This document shows, piece after piece, positions 9,639 through 19,317 of a stretch of DNA of 64,000 nt. The stretch is from Sphingomonas sp. PP-CE-1A-559 (lineage in GTDB: Bacteria > Pseudomonadota > Alphaproteobacteria > Sphingomonadales > Sphingomonadaceae). The first letter of the stretch is position 1. Every line of letters starts with the position of its first letter. Under the pieces are notes generated by a model. That model was not told the DNA's origin and did no database searches. It saw only the letters and a list, made by a program, of their open reading frames with translations. The position numbers and the translations under genes were made by a program. The DNA is taken from positions 620,001-684,000 of the forward strand of contig NZ_SLYA01000002.1 in assembly GCF_004340965.1 (NCBI RefSeq), written 5' to 3'.

Positions 9639-12600
9639 TTAAGAAGCCGCCTTCGCCAAGCCCTTCGACAACTGCAGCGCCCCATGCAGCCGAGCCTTCG
9701 GATCGCCCCAGGCCCGCTGCAGCACCAGCTTGCTGTCCGGCCGCAACCGCGCAACCCCGTTCAGCCGCTCGACATACGCCAGCAGCTTGTCGATGTTCGG
9801 CGGCTTGTCGTCGTGGAACGAGACCAGCACACCTTTCGGCCCGACGTCGATCTTCGACACGCACGCGCGTTTCGCGTTCAGCTTGATCTCGATGACCTTG
9901 ATCAAATTCTCGGTCGCATCCGGCAGCGGGCCGAACCGGTCGATCATCTCGGCCGCGAACGCCTCGATCTCCTGGCTCTCGTCGAGGTCGTTGAGGCGGC
10001 GATACAGACCCATCCGCAGGTCGAGATCGGGCACGTAATCCTCGGGGATGAGAATCGGAGCGTCGACCGTGATCTGCGGCGAGAAATCGCGCGGCCGGGA
10101 CGAGGTCATGCCGCCGGCCTTGGCGTCCATGATCGCCTCCTCCAGCATCGCCTGGTAGAGTTCGAAGCCGACCTCCTTGATATGCCCGGTCTGCTCGTCG
10201 CCGAGCATGTTGCCCGCGCCTCGGATATCGAGATCGTGGCTCGCCAACTGGAAGCCAGCCCCCAGCGAATCGAGATCGGAGAGCACTTTCAGCCGCTTCT
10301 CCGCGGTGACGGTCATCTGCCGCTCGGGTGGCGTCACGAGATACGCATACGCCCGCGTCTTCGATCGACCGACGCGACCACGCAGCTGATACAATTGCGC
10401 GAGGCCGAAGCGGTCCGCGCGGTGGACGATCATCGTGTTGGCGGACGCGATGTCGATCCCGCTCTCGATGATCGTGGTCGAGACGAGCACCTCGAACTTC
10501 TTGTCGTAAAACGCCGACATCCGTTCCTCGACCTCGGTCGGCGACATCTGGCCGTGCGCGACGACGAAGCGGATCTCGGGCACCTGTTCGCGCAGGAAAT
10601 CCTCGATCTCGGGCAAGTCCGCGACCCGTGGCGTGACGACGAAGCTCTGCCCGCCGCGGTAATGCTCGCGCAGCAACGCCTCGCGCAACACGACCGGGTC
10701 GAACGGCATGATGTACGTCCGCACCGCCAGGCGATCGACCGGCGGCGTCTGGATCACCGACAGCTCGCGGATGCCCGACATCGCCATCTGCAGCGTGCGC
10801 GGGATCGGCGTCGCGGTCAGCGTCAGCATGTGGACGTCGGCCCGCAGCGCCTTCAGCCGCTCCTTGTGCGTCACGCCGAACCGCTGCTCCTCGTCGACCA
10901 CCACCAGCCCGAGGCGCTTGAAGTCGATGTTCTTCGCCAGCAATGCATGCGTGCCGATGACGACGTCGATCGTGCCGTTCGCGAGCCCTTCCTTGGTCGC
11001 CTTCGCCTCGCTCGCGGTGACGAGCCGCGACAATCGACCCATGTTCATCGGGAAGCCTTCGAAGCGGGCGACGAAATTGTTGTAATGCTGGCGCGCGAGC
11101 AACGTCGTCGGGCAGACGATCGCGACCTGCTTGCCGCCCATCGCCGCGACGAACGCTGCCCGCAGCGCGACCTCGGTCTTGCCGAAGCCGACGTCGCCGA
11201 CCACCAGCCGGTCCATCGGTTTCCCTGCGGCGAGATCGCCGAGAACGTCCTCGATCGCGCGATCCTGGTCCTCGGTTTCCTCGTACGGGAAGCGGTCGAC
11301 GAAGCTCGGATAGCCGCTCGCATCGGGTTCGAGCACGTCGCCTGGATGCAGCGCGCGTTCGGCGGCGGTCGCGATGAGTTCGCCGGCGATCTCGCGGATC
11401 CGCTCCTTCATCTTCGATTTTCGGCGCTGCCAGCCTTCGCCGCCGAGACGGTCGAGCGTCGCGCCTTCCTCGGACGAGCCGTAGCGCGAGAGGACGTCGA
11501 TATTCTCGACCGGCACGTACAATTTGTCGCCGCCGGCATAGCTCAGCGCGACGCAGTCGTGCGGGCTCTGGCCAACCGGGATCGAGGTCAGGCCCTCGTA
11601 CCGCCCGATGCCGTGCTCGGTGTGGACGACGAGGTCGCCCGGCGTCAGCGTGGCCAGTTCGGCTAGGAACGCGTCGGCGGACTTCTTGCGCTTCTTGCGG
11701 TGGACGAGGCGGTCACCGAGCATGTCCTGCTCGGTGAGGACCGCGATCCCCGGCGCCGTGAAGCCGTGGTCGAGCGGCAGGACGATCAGCGCGACGCCGA
11801 AGCTGCGCGCGGTGTCGGCGATGCCGAGCGCCTCCTGCCAGGTCTCGGCGTGCTTGCCGCCTTTCATGCCGTGGTCGGCGAGCAGGCTCCCCAGGCGTTC
11901 GCGTGCGCCGATCGAGTAGCTGGCGAGGATCGGTTTCCGGCCCTGCTTGCGCAATTTCTCGACATGATCCGCGACGGCTTCGTAGATGTTCGTCTGCGCC
12001 GCGCGCTCTGGGCCGAAATCGCGCGGGCCGTCGACGTCGAAGTCGAGCACGGTGTCGCTCGGCGGTTCGTGGAACGGCGAGGTGATGTGCGCGGCGAACG
12101 CCTCGACGCCGCCGGACCATTCCTGCGCATCGAGATACAGCGCCTTGGCAGGCATCGGGCGGTAGCTGCCGGGCTGGGCCGCCTCGGCGCGCTTGCGGTT
12201 CTCGTAATAGTCGGCGATCGATTCGAGCCGGCTTTCGACCGCCGCGGCGACGCCGTTGTCGCGGACCACCACGTCGTCGGCGCCGAGATGGTCGAACAAC
12301 GTCGCCATCTTCTCCTCGAACAGCGGCAGCCAATGCTCCATGCCCGCGATGCGGCGGCCTTCGGAGATCGCCTGGTACATCGGGTCGCCGGTCGCGGTCG
12401 CGCCGAACGCGTCGCGGTAGCGCGTACGGAAGCGCTTGATCGAGTCCTCGTCGAGCAGTGCTTCGGAGGCGGGGAGCAGGACGAAGCCGTCGATCCGGCC
12501 GGTCGTGCGCTGGTCGGCGGCGTCGAACGTGCGGACGCTCTCGATCTCGTCGCCGAAGAAGTCGAGGCGCAGTGCATGATCTTCGCCGGACGGGTAGAGA

Positions 12601-13109
12601 TCGACGATCCCGCCGCGCACCGCATACTCGCCCTGGTCGTGGACGGTGTCGGTGCGGACATAGCCGTTCGCCTGGAGCAACATGGCGAGTTTGTCGCGGC
12701 CGATCCGTTCGCCGGGCGCCAGACGCGCGACGAGCTGGCGGATGCGGAACGGCGTGAGGACGCGCTGCGTCGCGGCGTTCGCGGTGGTCAGCAGGAGCTG
12801 CGGACCCTTGGGTTTGCCTTGCAGGCGTTGGAGCGCGGCGACACGCTCGGCCATGATGCGTAGCGTCGGCGAGGCGCGGTCGTAGGGGAGGCAGTCCCAG
12901 GCGGGGAAACTCAGCACTTCGAGATCGGGCGCGAAATACGCCGCGGTCGAGGCAACCGCTCGCATCGCCGCGTCGTCCGGCGCGATGAACACCGCGCGCG
13001 TCTTCGCGGCGCGCGCGAGATCGGCGAGCAGCGACGGCTGGAAGCCGGACGGCACGCCGGACAGGATCAGCGGGCTAGTCGCGGAAAGGATCGTCTTGAG
13101 GTCTGGCAT
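9639..13109 (-). CDS. mfd: Transcription-repair coupling factor Mfd
   Basis: This is a 1156-residue ATP-dependent translocase that displaces RNA polymerase stalled at lesions and recruits UvrA. The N-terminal UvrB-like region contains FPAWDCLPYDRASP near residue 70. A CarD-like RNA polymerase-interaction segment (DLVVHTEHGIGRYEGL) is near residue 500. The RecG-like motor has Walker A GDVGFGKTEVA near 640 and DEEQRFGV near 740, and the TRCF C-terminal domain ends the protein. The ATG at 13109 follows AGGAAAACA. The frame is open to 13193, but those added residues come from palindrome B and are not coding. It is followed by a palindrome and a terminator. Confidence 0.98.
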   Translation of the reverse strand: MPDLKTILSATSPLILSGVPSGFQPSLLADLARAAKTRAVFIAPDDAAMRAVASTAAYFAPDLEVLSFPAWDCLPYDRASPTLRIMAERVAALQRLQGKPKGPQLLLTTANAATQRVLTPFRIRQLVARLAPGERIGRDKLAMLLQANGYVRTDTVHDQGEYAVRGGIVDLYPSGEDHALRLDFFGDEIESVRTFDAADQRTTGRIDGFVLLPASEALLDEDSIKRFRTRYRDAFGATATGDPMYQAISEGRRIAGMEHWLPLFEEKMATLFDHLGADDVVVRDNGVAAAVESRLESIADYYENRKRAEAAQPGSYRPMPAKALYLDAQEWSGGVEAFAAHITSPFHEPPSDTVLDFDVDGPRDFGPERAAQTNIYEAVADHVEKLRKQGRKPILASYSIGARERLGSLLADHGMKGGKHAETWQEALGIADTARSFGVALIVLPLDHGFTAPGIAVLTEQDMLGDRLVHRKKRKKSADAFLAELATLTPGDLVVHTEHGIGRYEGLTSIPVGQSPHDCVALSYAGGDKLYVPVENIDVLSRYGSSEEGATLDRLGGEGWQRRKSKMKERIREIAGELIATAAERALHPGDVLEPDASGYPSFVDRFPYEETEDQDRAIEDVLGDLAAGKPMDRLVVGDVGFGKTEVALRAAFVAAMGGKQVAIVCPTTLLARQHYNNFVARFEGFPMNMGRLSRLVTASEAKATKEGLANGTIDVVIGTHALLAKNIDFKRLGLVVVDEEQRFGVTHKERLKALRADVHMLTLTATPIPRTLQMAMSGIRELSVIQTPPVDRLAVRTYIMPFDPVVLREALLREHYRGGQSFVVTPRVADLPEIEDFLREQVPEIRFVVAHGQMSPTEVEERMSAFYDKKFEVLVSTTIIESGIDIASANTMIVHRADRFGLAQLYQLRGRVGRSKTRAYAYLVTPPERQMTVTAEKRLKVLSDLDSLGAGFQLASHDLDIRGAGNMLGDEQTGHIKEVGFELYQAMLEEAIMDAKAGGMTSSRPRDFSPQITVDAPILIPEDYVPDLDLRMGLYRRLNDLDESQEIEAFAAEMIDRFGPLPDATENLIKVIEIKLNAKRACVSKIDVGPKGVLVSFHDDKPPNIDKLLAYVERLNGVARLRPDSKLVLQRAWGDPKARLHGALQLSKGLAKAAS

Positions 13110-13120
13110 TGTTTTCCTAA

Positions 13121-13222
13121 AGCCCTCTCCCCGCTGGGGAGAGGGTTGGGTGAGGGGCTGTTCCGGGCACTGCACTGCTTGGCTGCCCCTCACCCCGACC
13201 CTCTCCCCGAAGGGGAGAGGGA
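13121..13222. repeat. Dispersed palindrome family B, copy 2
   Basis: This is the same layout as the copy at 9538: an arm AGCCCTCTCCCCGCTGGGGA, a variable centre and the complementary arm. The left arm loop has changed from TTCG to GCTG with pairing kept by the neighbouring bases. It lies between the starts of mfd and the stop of sdhE on the minus strand. Confidence 0.85.
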
Positions 13223-13227
13223 GGTAC

Positions 13228-13494
13228 TTACTTCACGACCGTGACGTAATTAATGTCGCGCATCGCCTGCATCATCAGCCCGTCCCACTCGGGCGGACAC
13301 ACGATCGAGCCGATCGCCCAGCCCATGATATCGACGTCCTGTTCCTCCAGCAGCGCCTCGAACCAGTCGAGCTGTTCCGGCGTCCACGTCCGACCATAGG
13401 TCGCGAAGAAGCCGCCGATCATCATGTCGGCTTCGCGCGTGCCGCGGTGCGAGCTGCGGAAGCCGAGGCGCTTCAGGCGGGTTTCGTGGTCCAT
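13228..13494 (-). CDS. sdhE: Succinate dehydrogenase assembly factor SdhE (FAD assembly factor)
   Basis: This is an 88-residue SdhE/SDH5 family protein that promotes covalent flavinylation of SdhA. The essential RGxxE motif is present as HRGTREADMMIGGFF near residues 16-30. The helical tail contains DVDIMGW, the conserved second block. The ATG at 13494 has GGAG 6 bases upstream and is preferred over a TTG four codons earlier. Its divergent pairing with recG and closeness to mfd are common in alphaproteobacteria. The promoters for both directions must lie in the 108 bases before recG. Confidence 0.93.
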   Translation of the reverse strand: MDHETRLKRLGFRSSHRGTREADMMIGGFFATYGRTWTPEQLDWFEALLEEQDVDIMGWAIGSIVCPPEWDGLMMQAMRDINYVTVVK

Positions 13495-13602
13495 TTCGAA
13501 CTCCAAACACGAACAGCCGGCGACCGCTGGTGGGAACCCGGCGAAACACTTGCAGGGACCCGTAGCAGCGGACGTCGGCTAGGCTATAGAGGCCAGATAG
13601 TC

Positions 13603-15654
13603 ATGCGACCCGAAATCCTCAATCCGCTGTTCGCCGAAACTCTCGTCCTGAAAGGGGTGGGGCCCGCGCTCGCCAAGCCGCTCGACCGGCTCGGGCTCGC
13701 GCGCGTCGTCGACGTCGCCTTCCATCTGCCGAGCGGCTACGTTGATCGCTTGCCACGCACAGAGCTCATGTCGAGCGATGCTGGGCGGATCATAACGATT
13801 ACGCTGACGCCGCGCGACTACAGGATCAGTGCGGGGCGGGGGCCTACGCGGGTGCAGGCGACCGACGAGCTTGGCAATTACGTCAGCCTTGTCTTCTTCG
13901 GCGGGAGCTCCGGTTGGGCGAAGAAGCTGCTGCCGATCGGCGAGGCCAAGCGGATTTCAGGCCGGCTCGACGAATACGGCCAGGAATTGCAGATCGTCCA
14001 TCCCGACATCGTCGAACCCGACGAGGAGTTGCGCGAGCGCGAGCCGATCTATCCGTTGTCGGAAGGCCTCACGTCGCGGCGGCTGGCGGCACTGACCACG
14101 CAGGCGGTCGCGCGCGCGCCGGACCTGCCCGAGTGGATCGAACCTGGGCTGAAGGCAAAACGCGAATGGCCCGGCTGGTACGAGTCGCTGGCGCGCATCC
14201 ACGCCGACCCCTCGGATGCCAAGGCGCGCGAGCGACTGGCGTATGACGAGGTGTTCGCAAACCAGTTGGCGATGACGATCGTCCGCGCGGATACCCGCAA
14301 GCGGCGGGGGCGGGCGCTGCGGGGCGACGGGCGGCTGCGCGACCTGCTGAAGCTCCCCTACACGCTGACGGGTGCGCAATCGCGGACGGTCGGCGAGATC
14401 GAGGGCGATCTCGCGCAGACCGCGCCGATGCTGCGGCTGCTGCAGGGCGATGTCGGTTCGGGCAAGACGCTGGTCGCGGCGATGGCGATGCTGATCGCGG
14501 TCGAGGCCGGCGCACAGGCCGCGATGCTCGCGCCGACCGAAATCCTCGCGCGCCAGCATTACGAGACGCTTCGGAAATCGCTCGCCGGCTTGCCGATCGA
14601 GATCGGTGTGCTCACCGGTCGCGACAAGGGGCGCGTGCGCGAGGCGACGCTGATGGCGCTGGCGAGCGGCGAGATCGACATCCTTGTCGGCACGCACGCG
14701 ATCTTCCAGGATGCGGTCGGCTACAAGGACCTGGGTCTGGTGGTGGTGGACGAGCAGCACCGCTTCGGCGTCGCGCAGCGCATGACGTTGCAGGCCAAGG
14801 GTGTCGCGCCGCCACACCTGCTCGCGATGACCGCGACGCCGATCCCGCGGACGCTGACACTCGCGCAGTACGGGGAGATGGATGTGAGCCGCCTCGACGA
14901 GATGCCGCCGGGGCGCCAGCCGATCGAGACGCGCGTGATCTCCGAAGACCGGCTAGACGACGTGGTCAACGCGCTCGGGCGGCATCTGGCGGATGGCGGG
15001 CAGGCATACTGGGTGTGCCCGCTGGTGGAGGAAAGCGAAAAGAGCGACCTTGCCGCAGCCGAGATGCGCGCCGAGACGCTGCGCGCCCGCTTCGGCGACA
15101 AGGTTGCGCTCGTCCACGGCCGGATGAAACCCGTGGAGAAGGACGCGGTGATGGCCGAGTTCTCCGCCGCCCGCACGTCGGTCCTCGTCGCGACGACGGT
15201 GATCGAGGTCGGCGTCGATGTCCCCAACGCGACGCTGATCGTGATCGAGCACGCCGACCGCTTCGGCCTTGCCCAGCTCCATCAGCTCCGCGGGCGGGTA
15301 GGCCGCGGCACCGGGCGGTCGATCTGCCTGCTGATGCGCGGGTCGTCGCTCAGCGAGACGTCCCGCGCGCGTCTCGCCCTGATGCGCGAGACCAACGACG
15401 GCTTCCGCATCGCCGAGGAGGACCTGCGGCTCCGCGGCGCAGGCGAGTTGCTCGGCACGAAACAGTCGGGTGAGATGGCGTTCCGGCTCGCGACGCCGGA
15501 CATGATGGCCGACCTGCTGCAATGCGCGCACGACGACGCGCGCCTGCTGATCGATCGTGATGGCGGACTGGAGGGACCGCGAGGGCAGGCGGCAAGGACG
15601 GCGCTCTATCTGTTCGACCGCGACGCCGGCGTGGCGTTGCTCCGCTCCGGCTGA
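13603..15654 (+). CDS. recG: ATP-dependent DNA helicase RecG
   Basis: This is a 683-residue branch-migration helicase that regresses stalled forks and processes recombination intermediates. The N-terminal wedge/OB domain (about residues 1-240) includes LVLKGVGPALAKPLDRLG and the helix-hairpin-like FHLPSGYVDR segment. Walker A GDVGSGKTLVAAMAM is near residue 281, DEQHRFGVAQR near 382, LAMTATPIPRTL follows, and QLRGRVGRGTG marks motif VI. The ATG at 13603 gives the normal N terminus. The frame is open far upstream through sdhE antisense but shows no RecG-like sequence there. The next gene is convergent and starts 4 bases beyond the stop. Confidence 0.98.
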   Translation: MRPEILNPLFAETLVLKGVGPALAKPLDRLGLARVVDVAFHLPSGYVDRLPRTELMSSDAGRIITITLTPRDYRISAGRGPTRVQATDELGNYVSLVFFGGSSGWAKKLLPIGEAKRISGRLDEYGQELQIVHPDIVEPDEELREREPIYPLSEGLTSRRLAALTTQAVARAPDLPEWIEPGLKAKREWPGWYESLARIHADPSDAKARERLAYDEVFANQLAMTIVRADTRKRRGRALRGDGRLRDLLKLPYTLTGAQSRTVGEIEGDLAQTAPMLRLLQGDVGSGKTLVAAMAMLIAVEAGAQAAMLAPTEILARQHYETLRKSLAGLPIEIGVLTGRDKGRVREATLMALASGEIDILVGTHAIFQDAVGYKDLGLVVVDEQHRFGVAQRMTLQAKGVAPPHLLAMTATPIPRTLTLAQYGEMDVSRLDEMPPGRQPIETRVISEDRLDDVVNALGRHLADGGQAYWVCPLVEESEKSDLAAAEMRAETLRARFGDKVALVHGRMKPVEKDAVMAEFSAARTSVLVATTVIEVGVDVPNATLIVIEHADRFGLAQLHQLRGRVGRGTGRSICLLMRGSSLSETSRARLALMRETNDGFRIAEEDLRLRGAGELLGTKQSGEMAFRLATPDMMADLLQCAHDDARLLIDRDGGLEGPRGQAARTALYLFDRDAGVALLRSG

Positions 15655-15658
15655 GGCG

Positions 15659-15976
15659 TCAGCTGTTGCGGATCATCACCGTCAACATCGTGTAATATTC
15701 GGCGAGCGGGATCGTCCGTTCGAGCTCGCAGCCGATCCGACCGCCGAGCGACCAGCGCACGACCGCGTCGACATAGCCGAAGATCGGCAGGCGTATCCGC
15801 AGTCGATCACCCGCGGCGGGATCGCCGTCGCACCGTGCCATCAGGCCATTGGCGGACATGTTGACCAGCACCAGCTTGACCATGCGGTCGTCGCCGTCGA
15901 GCGCATGCGTGCGGTGCATCACTTCGTCGCGGGGCTCGCCGCGCGCATCGCGAACGGCCATTGCGTAGCGTGGCAT
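15659..15976 (-). CDS. PilZ-domain protein
   Basis: This is a 105-residue single-domain protein with the two halves of a PilZ c-di-GMP site: an RGEPR stretch (RxxxR) near residue 12, and NMSANGLMA (NxSxxG) about 25 residues later, followed by beta strands such as LRIRLPIFGYVDAVVRW. The start at 15976 is chosen because GGGGAG stands 6 bases before it. An ATG 8 codons upstream lacks such a site. It is convergent with recG. Small stand-alone PilZ proteins act as c-di-GMP adaptors, but the partner is unknown here. Confidence 0.8.
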   Translation of the reverse strand: MPRYAMAVRDARGEPRDEVMHRTHALDGDDRMVKLVLVNMSANGLMARCDGDPAAGDRLRIRLPIFGYVDAVVRWSLGGRIGCELERTIPLAEYYTMLTVMIRNS

Positions 15977-16083
15977 CGATCGCTCCCCTGGAATAACCAT
16001 CCCGCCCGTGTACGGCGTGCGGCGTGAACCCGATACGAACGGTGATGCTTAACGCGACGTTCTTCGAAACGAGAATGCGTCTA

Positions 16084-17307
16084 TTACGAGGGGGTTAGCA
16101 TCCCATGTCGTTTCTTGCCGAGGCTGAGCCGCACGGGCGATGCGACGTCGATGGTAGCGGTCGGCTCGCGGACGGCCTTGCCATCCACGCGCACCGCGCC
16201 CTCGGCGATCTTCCGGCGGGCTTCGCCGTTGGAGGCGACGAAGCCCAGTCCGACGAGCGCTTCGACGACACCGATCGAGCCACCGGAAACGGCGTAGCTC
16301 GGTAGCGAGTCGCCCGACGCGCCTTCTTCGAACGTCTTCCGCGCAGTCTCGGCGGCCTGTTCGGCTGCTGCACGTCCGCGACACATCGCGGTCGCTTCGT
16401 TGGCGAGGACGATCTTGGCGGCGTTGATCTCCGCGCCTTCGAGCGCCTCGAGACGCGCGATCTCGTCGAGCGGGAGGTCGGTGAACAGCTTCAGGAAGCG
16501 GCCGACGTCGCGATCGTCGGTGTTGCGCCAGAACTGCCAGTAATCGAAGTGCGGCAACTGGTCCTCGTGCAGCCAGACCGCACCCGACATCGTCTTGCCC
16601 ATCTTGCCGCCATCCGCCGTGGTGATCAGCGGAGTGGTGACGCCGTAGACCTCGGTCGAGTCCATGCGACGCGCGAGTTCGATGCCGTTGACGATGTTGC
16701 CCCACTGATCCGAGCCGCCCATCTGAAGGCGGCACTCGGCGCGGCGCGACAGTTCGAGGAAGTCGTAGGCCTGGAGAATCATGTAGTTGAATTCGAGGAA
16801 GCTCAGCGACTGTTCGCGGTCGAGCCGGAGCTTCACCGAGTCGAACGCGAGCATCCGGTTGACCGAGAAATGCTGGCCGACATCGCGCAGAAACGGGATG
16901 TATTCGAGCGCGTCGAGCCATTTCGCGTTATCGAGCATTACGGCATCGGTCGGCCCGTCACCGAACGTCAGGAAGCGTTCGAAGATGCGACGGATCGAGA
17001 CGACGTTGGCCTTGATCCCGTCCTCGCCGAGCAGCTTGCGCGCTTCGTCCTTGAAGCTCGGGTCGCCGATCTTGCCGGTGCCGCCGCCCATCAGGACGAT
17101 CGGCTTGTGACCGGTCTGCTGGAGCCGACGGAGCAACATGATCTGGACGAGACTGCCAACGTGCAGCGACGGCGCGGTCGGGTCGAAGCCGATATAGCCG
17201 GGCACCACCTGCTTACCGGCGAGCGCATCGAGCGCGGCCGCATCGGTCATCTGGTGGACATAGCCGCGCGAGGTCAGCGTGGTGAGCAGGTCGGACTGGT
17301 AGGTCAT
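16084..17307 (-). CDS. tyrS: Tyrosyl-tRNA synthetase
   Basis: This is a 407-residue class I synthetase charging tRNA-Tyr. The HIGH-equivalent PSLHVGSL is near residue 46, and the KMSKS-equivalent GKMGKTMSG near 234. The tyrosine-specific [11 protein letters not shown] is present near 200. The C-terminal S4 RNA-binding domain is visible from about residue 345 ([20 protein letters not shown]). The ATG at 17307 begins [16 protein letters not shown]. The frame stays open upstream into palindrome C and the next gene but is not coding there. The use of G for S in KMSKS occurs in some alphaproteobacterial TyrS proteins. Confidence 0.97.
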   Translation of the reverse strand: MTYQSDLLTTLTSRGYVHQMTDAAALDALAGKQVVPGYIGFDPTAPSLHVGSLVQIMLLRRLQQTGHKPIVLMGGGTGKIGDPSFKDEARKLLGEDGIKANVVSIRRIFERFLTFGDGPTDAVMLDNAKWLDALEYIPFLRDVGQHFSVNRMLAFDSVKLRLDREQSLSFLEFNYMILQAYDFLELSRRAECRLQMGGSDQWGNIVNGIELARRMDSTEVYGVTTPLITTADGGKMGKTMSGAVWLHEDQLPHFDYWQFWRNTDDRDVGRFLKLFTDLPLDEIARLEALEGAEINAAKIVLANEATAMCRGRAAAEQAAETARKTFEEGASGDSLPSYAVSGGSIGVVEALVGLGFVASNGEARRKIAEGAVRVDGKAVREPTATIDVASPVRLSLGKKRHGMLTPS

Positions 17308-17320
17308 GGTGCGTCTCGTT

Positions 17321-17404
17321 CCCCTTCCGCTTGCGGGAGGGGTTAGGGGAGGGGCTTCCTCGCCCCCATGCCCTCCCCCGACCCCTCCCGCAAGCGGGAG
17401 GGGA
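17321..17404. repeat. Dispersed palindrome family C, copy 1
   Basis: The arms CCCCTTCCGCTTGCGGGAGG and ACCCCTCCCGCAAGCGGGAG flank a short C/G-rich centre. Each arm is a mini-hairpin around CTTGCG or CGCAAG. It fills the whole gap between the nlpD-like stop and the tyrS start. A larger relative is at 30071-30209. Confidence 0.8.
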
Positions 17405-17407
17405 GAA

Positions 17408-18556
17408 TCACGTTCGTGGCAGTTGCGAAGTCGGATCCACCGGAGTCCGCCCCTTGCGCAGTTCGAAGTGCAGTTCGGGGCGATCCGCAAACCCCGTATC
17501 GCCCGACAGCGCGATCGTCTGGCCCCGCTTGACGCTCTGGCCGCGTTGCACGAGCAGCTTCGACGCGTGGCCATAGACGCTCGTCCAGCCGCCGCCGTGC
17601 TTGATTATGACAAGTCCGCCCAGCGCGGCGATGCCGTCGCCGACATAGGCGACGACGCCGTCCGCGGCCGCGTGGATCGGGGTCGAGACCGGTACGGCGA
17701 TCTTGATGCCGTCGTTACGTTCGCCGCTGGCGCCGTGGCCGAAGCGTTTCACGACCTTGCCATCGACCGGCCAGAGGAACCCGCCGCTTGCGAGACGCGC
17801 CGGCGCGGTGACGACGGCGTTCGACGGCAGCACGCGGCGCGGTGTCGCGATCGGTCTTGCCGGCGCCTGGTTGCTGGCGAGCGCGGGTTCGCCTCCGGTC
17901 AGGATGTCGTCGATATCGAGCGTGAACGCCTGCGCTCGTTCGGAGGCGCTCGCGGTGCCGCCGCTTGGCTCGCCGGGAATCTGGATGCGCTGGTCGGCAC
18001 GCAGCACGTAGGGTTCGACGAGCGCGTTGGCGGCGACGATCCGCGACCATTCGACCCCATATGCGCGAGCGATCGCGATCCCGGTCTCGCCGCGGCGGAC
18101 CTGGTGATAGCGGCCGCCGGGGATCTGCAATCGTTGGCCGGCTTGGATCGAATAGGGCGATTCGAGGTCGTTCGCGCGCGCGATCGCTTCGAGGCTCGCA
18201 CCGCTGCGATCGACCACGCGGCTCAGCGTATCGCCGGGCCGGACGACATAGGTCGTGCCGGGGATCGTCTTCGCATCGGCGCTGACGGGGCGTGCCTCCC
18301 AGGCGGGGCGCGGAGCGGGCAGGGTGGTGACCTCGCCGGTCTCGCGGCCGGGAATGTCCTGCGGTGGCCGGTCGTCGCGCGGCATATCCTCACGGGGCGA
18401 ATCGTCACGCGGGCGGGGCGGATCGTCACGGCGGGGCGGGGAACGGTACGGACGCCGTGGCGGATTACCGTAGCCGGCGGGGTGATCGACGTGCGGAATG
18501 CACGCGGTCAGCGCGAGCGTCGCCAGCGTAACCAGGACGCCCGCACGCCGCATCAA
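17408..18556 (-). CDS. nlpD: NlpD-like lipoprotein with two LysM domains and a degenerate M23 domain
   Basis: This is a 382-residue envelope protein. A lipobox ending in ALTAC puts the acylated Cys at residue 19. A Pro/Arg/Asp-rich linker follows, then two LysM repeats ([15 protein letters not shown] near 106, [15 protein letters not shown] near 153) and a LytM/M23 domain from about 265. In active M23 enzymes the first metal motif is HxxxD. Here the matching segment reads NDGIKIA, so both ligands are lost, although YGHAS and LHFELRKG remain. This fits NlpD-type activators of amidases rather than a peptidase. The start overlaps the surE stop by 4 bases in a serS-surE-nlpD order known from other bacteria. 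Confidence 0.9.
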   Translation of the reverse strand: MMRRAGVLVTLATLALTACIPHVDHPAGYGNPPRRPYRSPPRRDDPPRPRDDSPREDMPRDDRPPQDIPGRETGEVTTLPAPRPAWEARPVSADAKTIPGTTYVVRPGDTLSRVVDRSGASLEAIARANDLESPYSIQAGQRLQIPGGRYHQVRRGETGIAIARAYGVEWSRIVAANALVEPYVLRADQRIQIPGEPSGGTASASERAQAFTLDIDDILTGGEPALASNQAPARPIATPRRVLPSNAVVTAPARLASGGFLWPVDGKVVKRFGHGASGERNDGIKIAVPVSTPIHAAADGVVAYVGDGIAALGGLVIIKHGGGWTSVYGHASKLLVQRGQSVKRGQTIALSGDTGFADRPELHFELRKGRTPVDPTSQLPRT

Positions 18557-19317
18557 CGATAGGCCTGCGTCAGCATGTCCATCGACTCGAAATGGGTCAG
18601 GTCGAGATGCAGCGGCGTGACCGAGACGTACCCCGCCGCGGTCGCTTCAAGGTCGGTCGAGGGCGCCGGCGTCTCGACGGTTCGGCCAAGCGCGAACCAG
18701 TGATATTCGTAGCCGCGCGGATCGGTGTTGCTGACGATCTGTAATCGGCCATAGTCGCGGAAACCCTGGCCAACGACGCGCACGCCCTTCACCGCATCGG
18801 CGGGGACAGCGGGAAAGTTGACGTTGACCAGCGTGCGCGGGGCCAAAGGTGCGTCGACCAGCGGCCGCAGGACGCGCTCGCCCCACGCCGCGGCGGCCTC
18901 GAACGGCACGCTGTCGCCCATGCCTTCGCGGCTGTAGATCTGGCTCAGCGCAATCGACCGGATGCCGCCCAGCGCGCCCTCCATCGCTGCCGAGACGGTC
19001 CCCGAATAGGTCACGTCCTCGGCAAGGTTGGCGCCGCGGTTGACGCCCGACAGGATCAGGTCGGGCGGGCAATCCTTCATGATCTTCGCCAGCGCCATCA
19101 TCACCGCATCGGTCGGCGTACCGGCGACCGCGTAACGCTTCTCGCCATGCTTCCGCACCCGGATCGGCCGCGACAGCGTGAGCGAATGCCCGGCGCCCGA
19201 TTGTTCCTCGGCGGGTGCGACGATCCAGACGTCGTCGGACAAGGTCCGGGCGATCGCCTCCAGCACCTTGAGACCGGGCGCGTGATAGCCATCGTCATTG
19301 GTGAGCAGGATCCGCAT
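18553..19317 (-). CDS. surE: 5'/3'-nucleotidase SurE
   Basis: This is a 254-residue metal-dependent nucleoside monophosphate phosphatase linked to stationary-phase survival. The metal site residues are visible: NDDGY at residues 7-11, the SGAGHSLTLSRP loop near 40, and LSGVNRGANLAEDVTYSGTV with the third Asn near 96. The C-terminal SVTPLHLDLTHF block is complete. The start codon overlaps the serS stop by one base (TGATG), and the stop overlaps the nlpD-like start, so the three genes look translationally coupled. The open frame upstream of 19317 is inside serS and is not part of SurE. Confidence 0.97.
   Translation of the reverse strand: MRILLTNDDGYHAPGLKVLEAIARTLSDDVWIVAPAEEQSGAGHSLTLSRPIRVRKHGEKRYAVAGTPTDAVMMALAKIMKDCPPDLILSGVNRGANLAEDVTYSGTVSAAMEGALGGIRSIALSQIYSREGMGDSVPFEAAAAWGERVLRPLVDAPLAPRTLVNVNFPAVPADAVKGVRVVGQGFRDYGRLQIVSNTDPRGYEYHWFALGRTVETPAPSTDLEATAAGYVSVTPLHLDLTHFESMDMLTQAYR

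Noticed and set aside
9684..11666. 660-codon plus-strand frame inside mfd
   Set aside because: Shadow of mfd on the other strand. It shows Arg/His/Asp-rich composition and no domain signature, while mfd is complete and continuous.
12985..13602. N-terminal extension of recG through sdhE antisense
   Set aside because: The added residues come from the complement of sdhE and palindrome B. RecG homology begins at the ATG at 13603.
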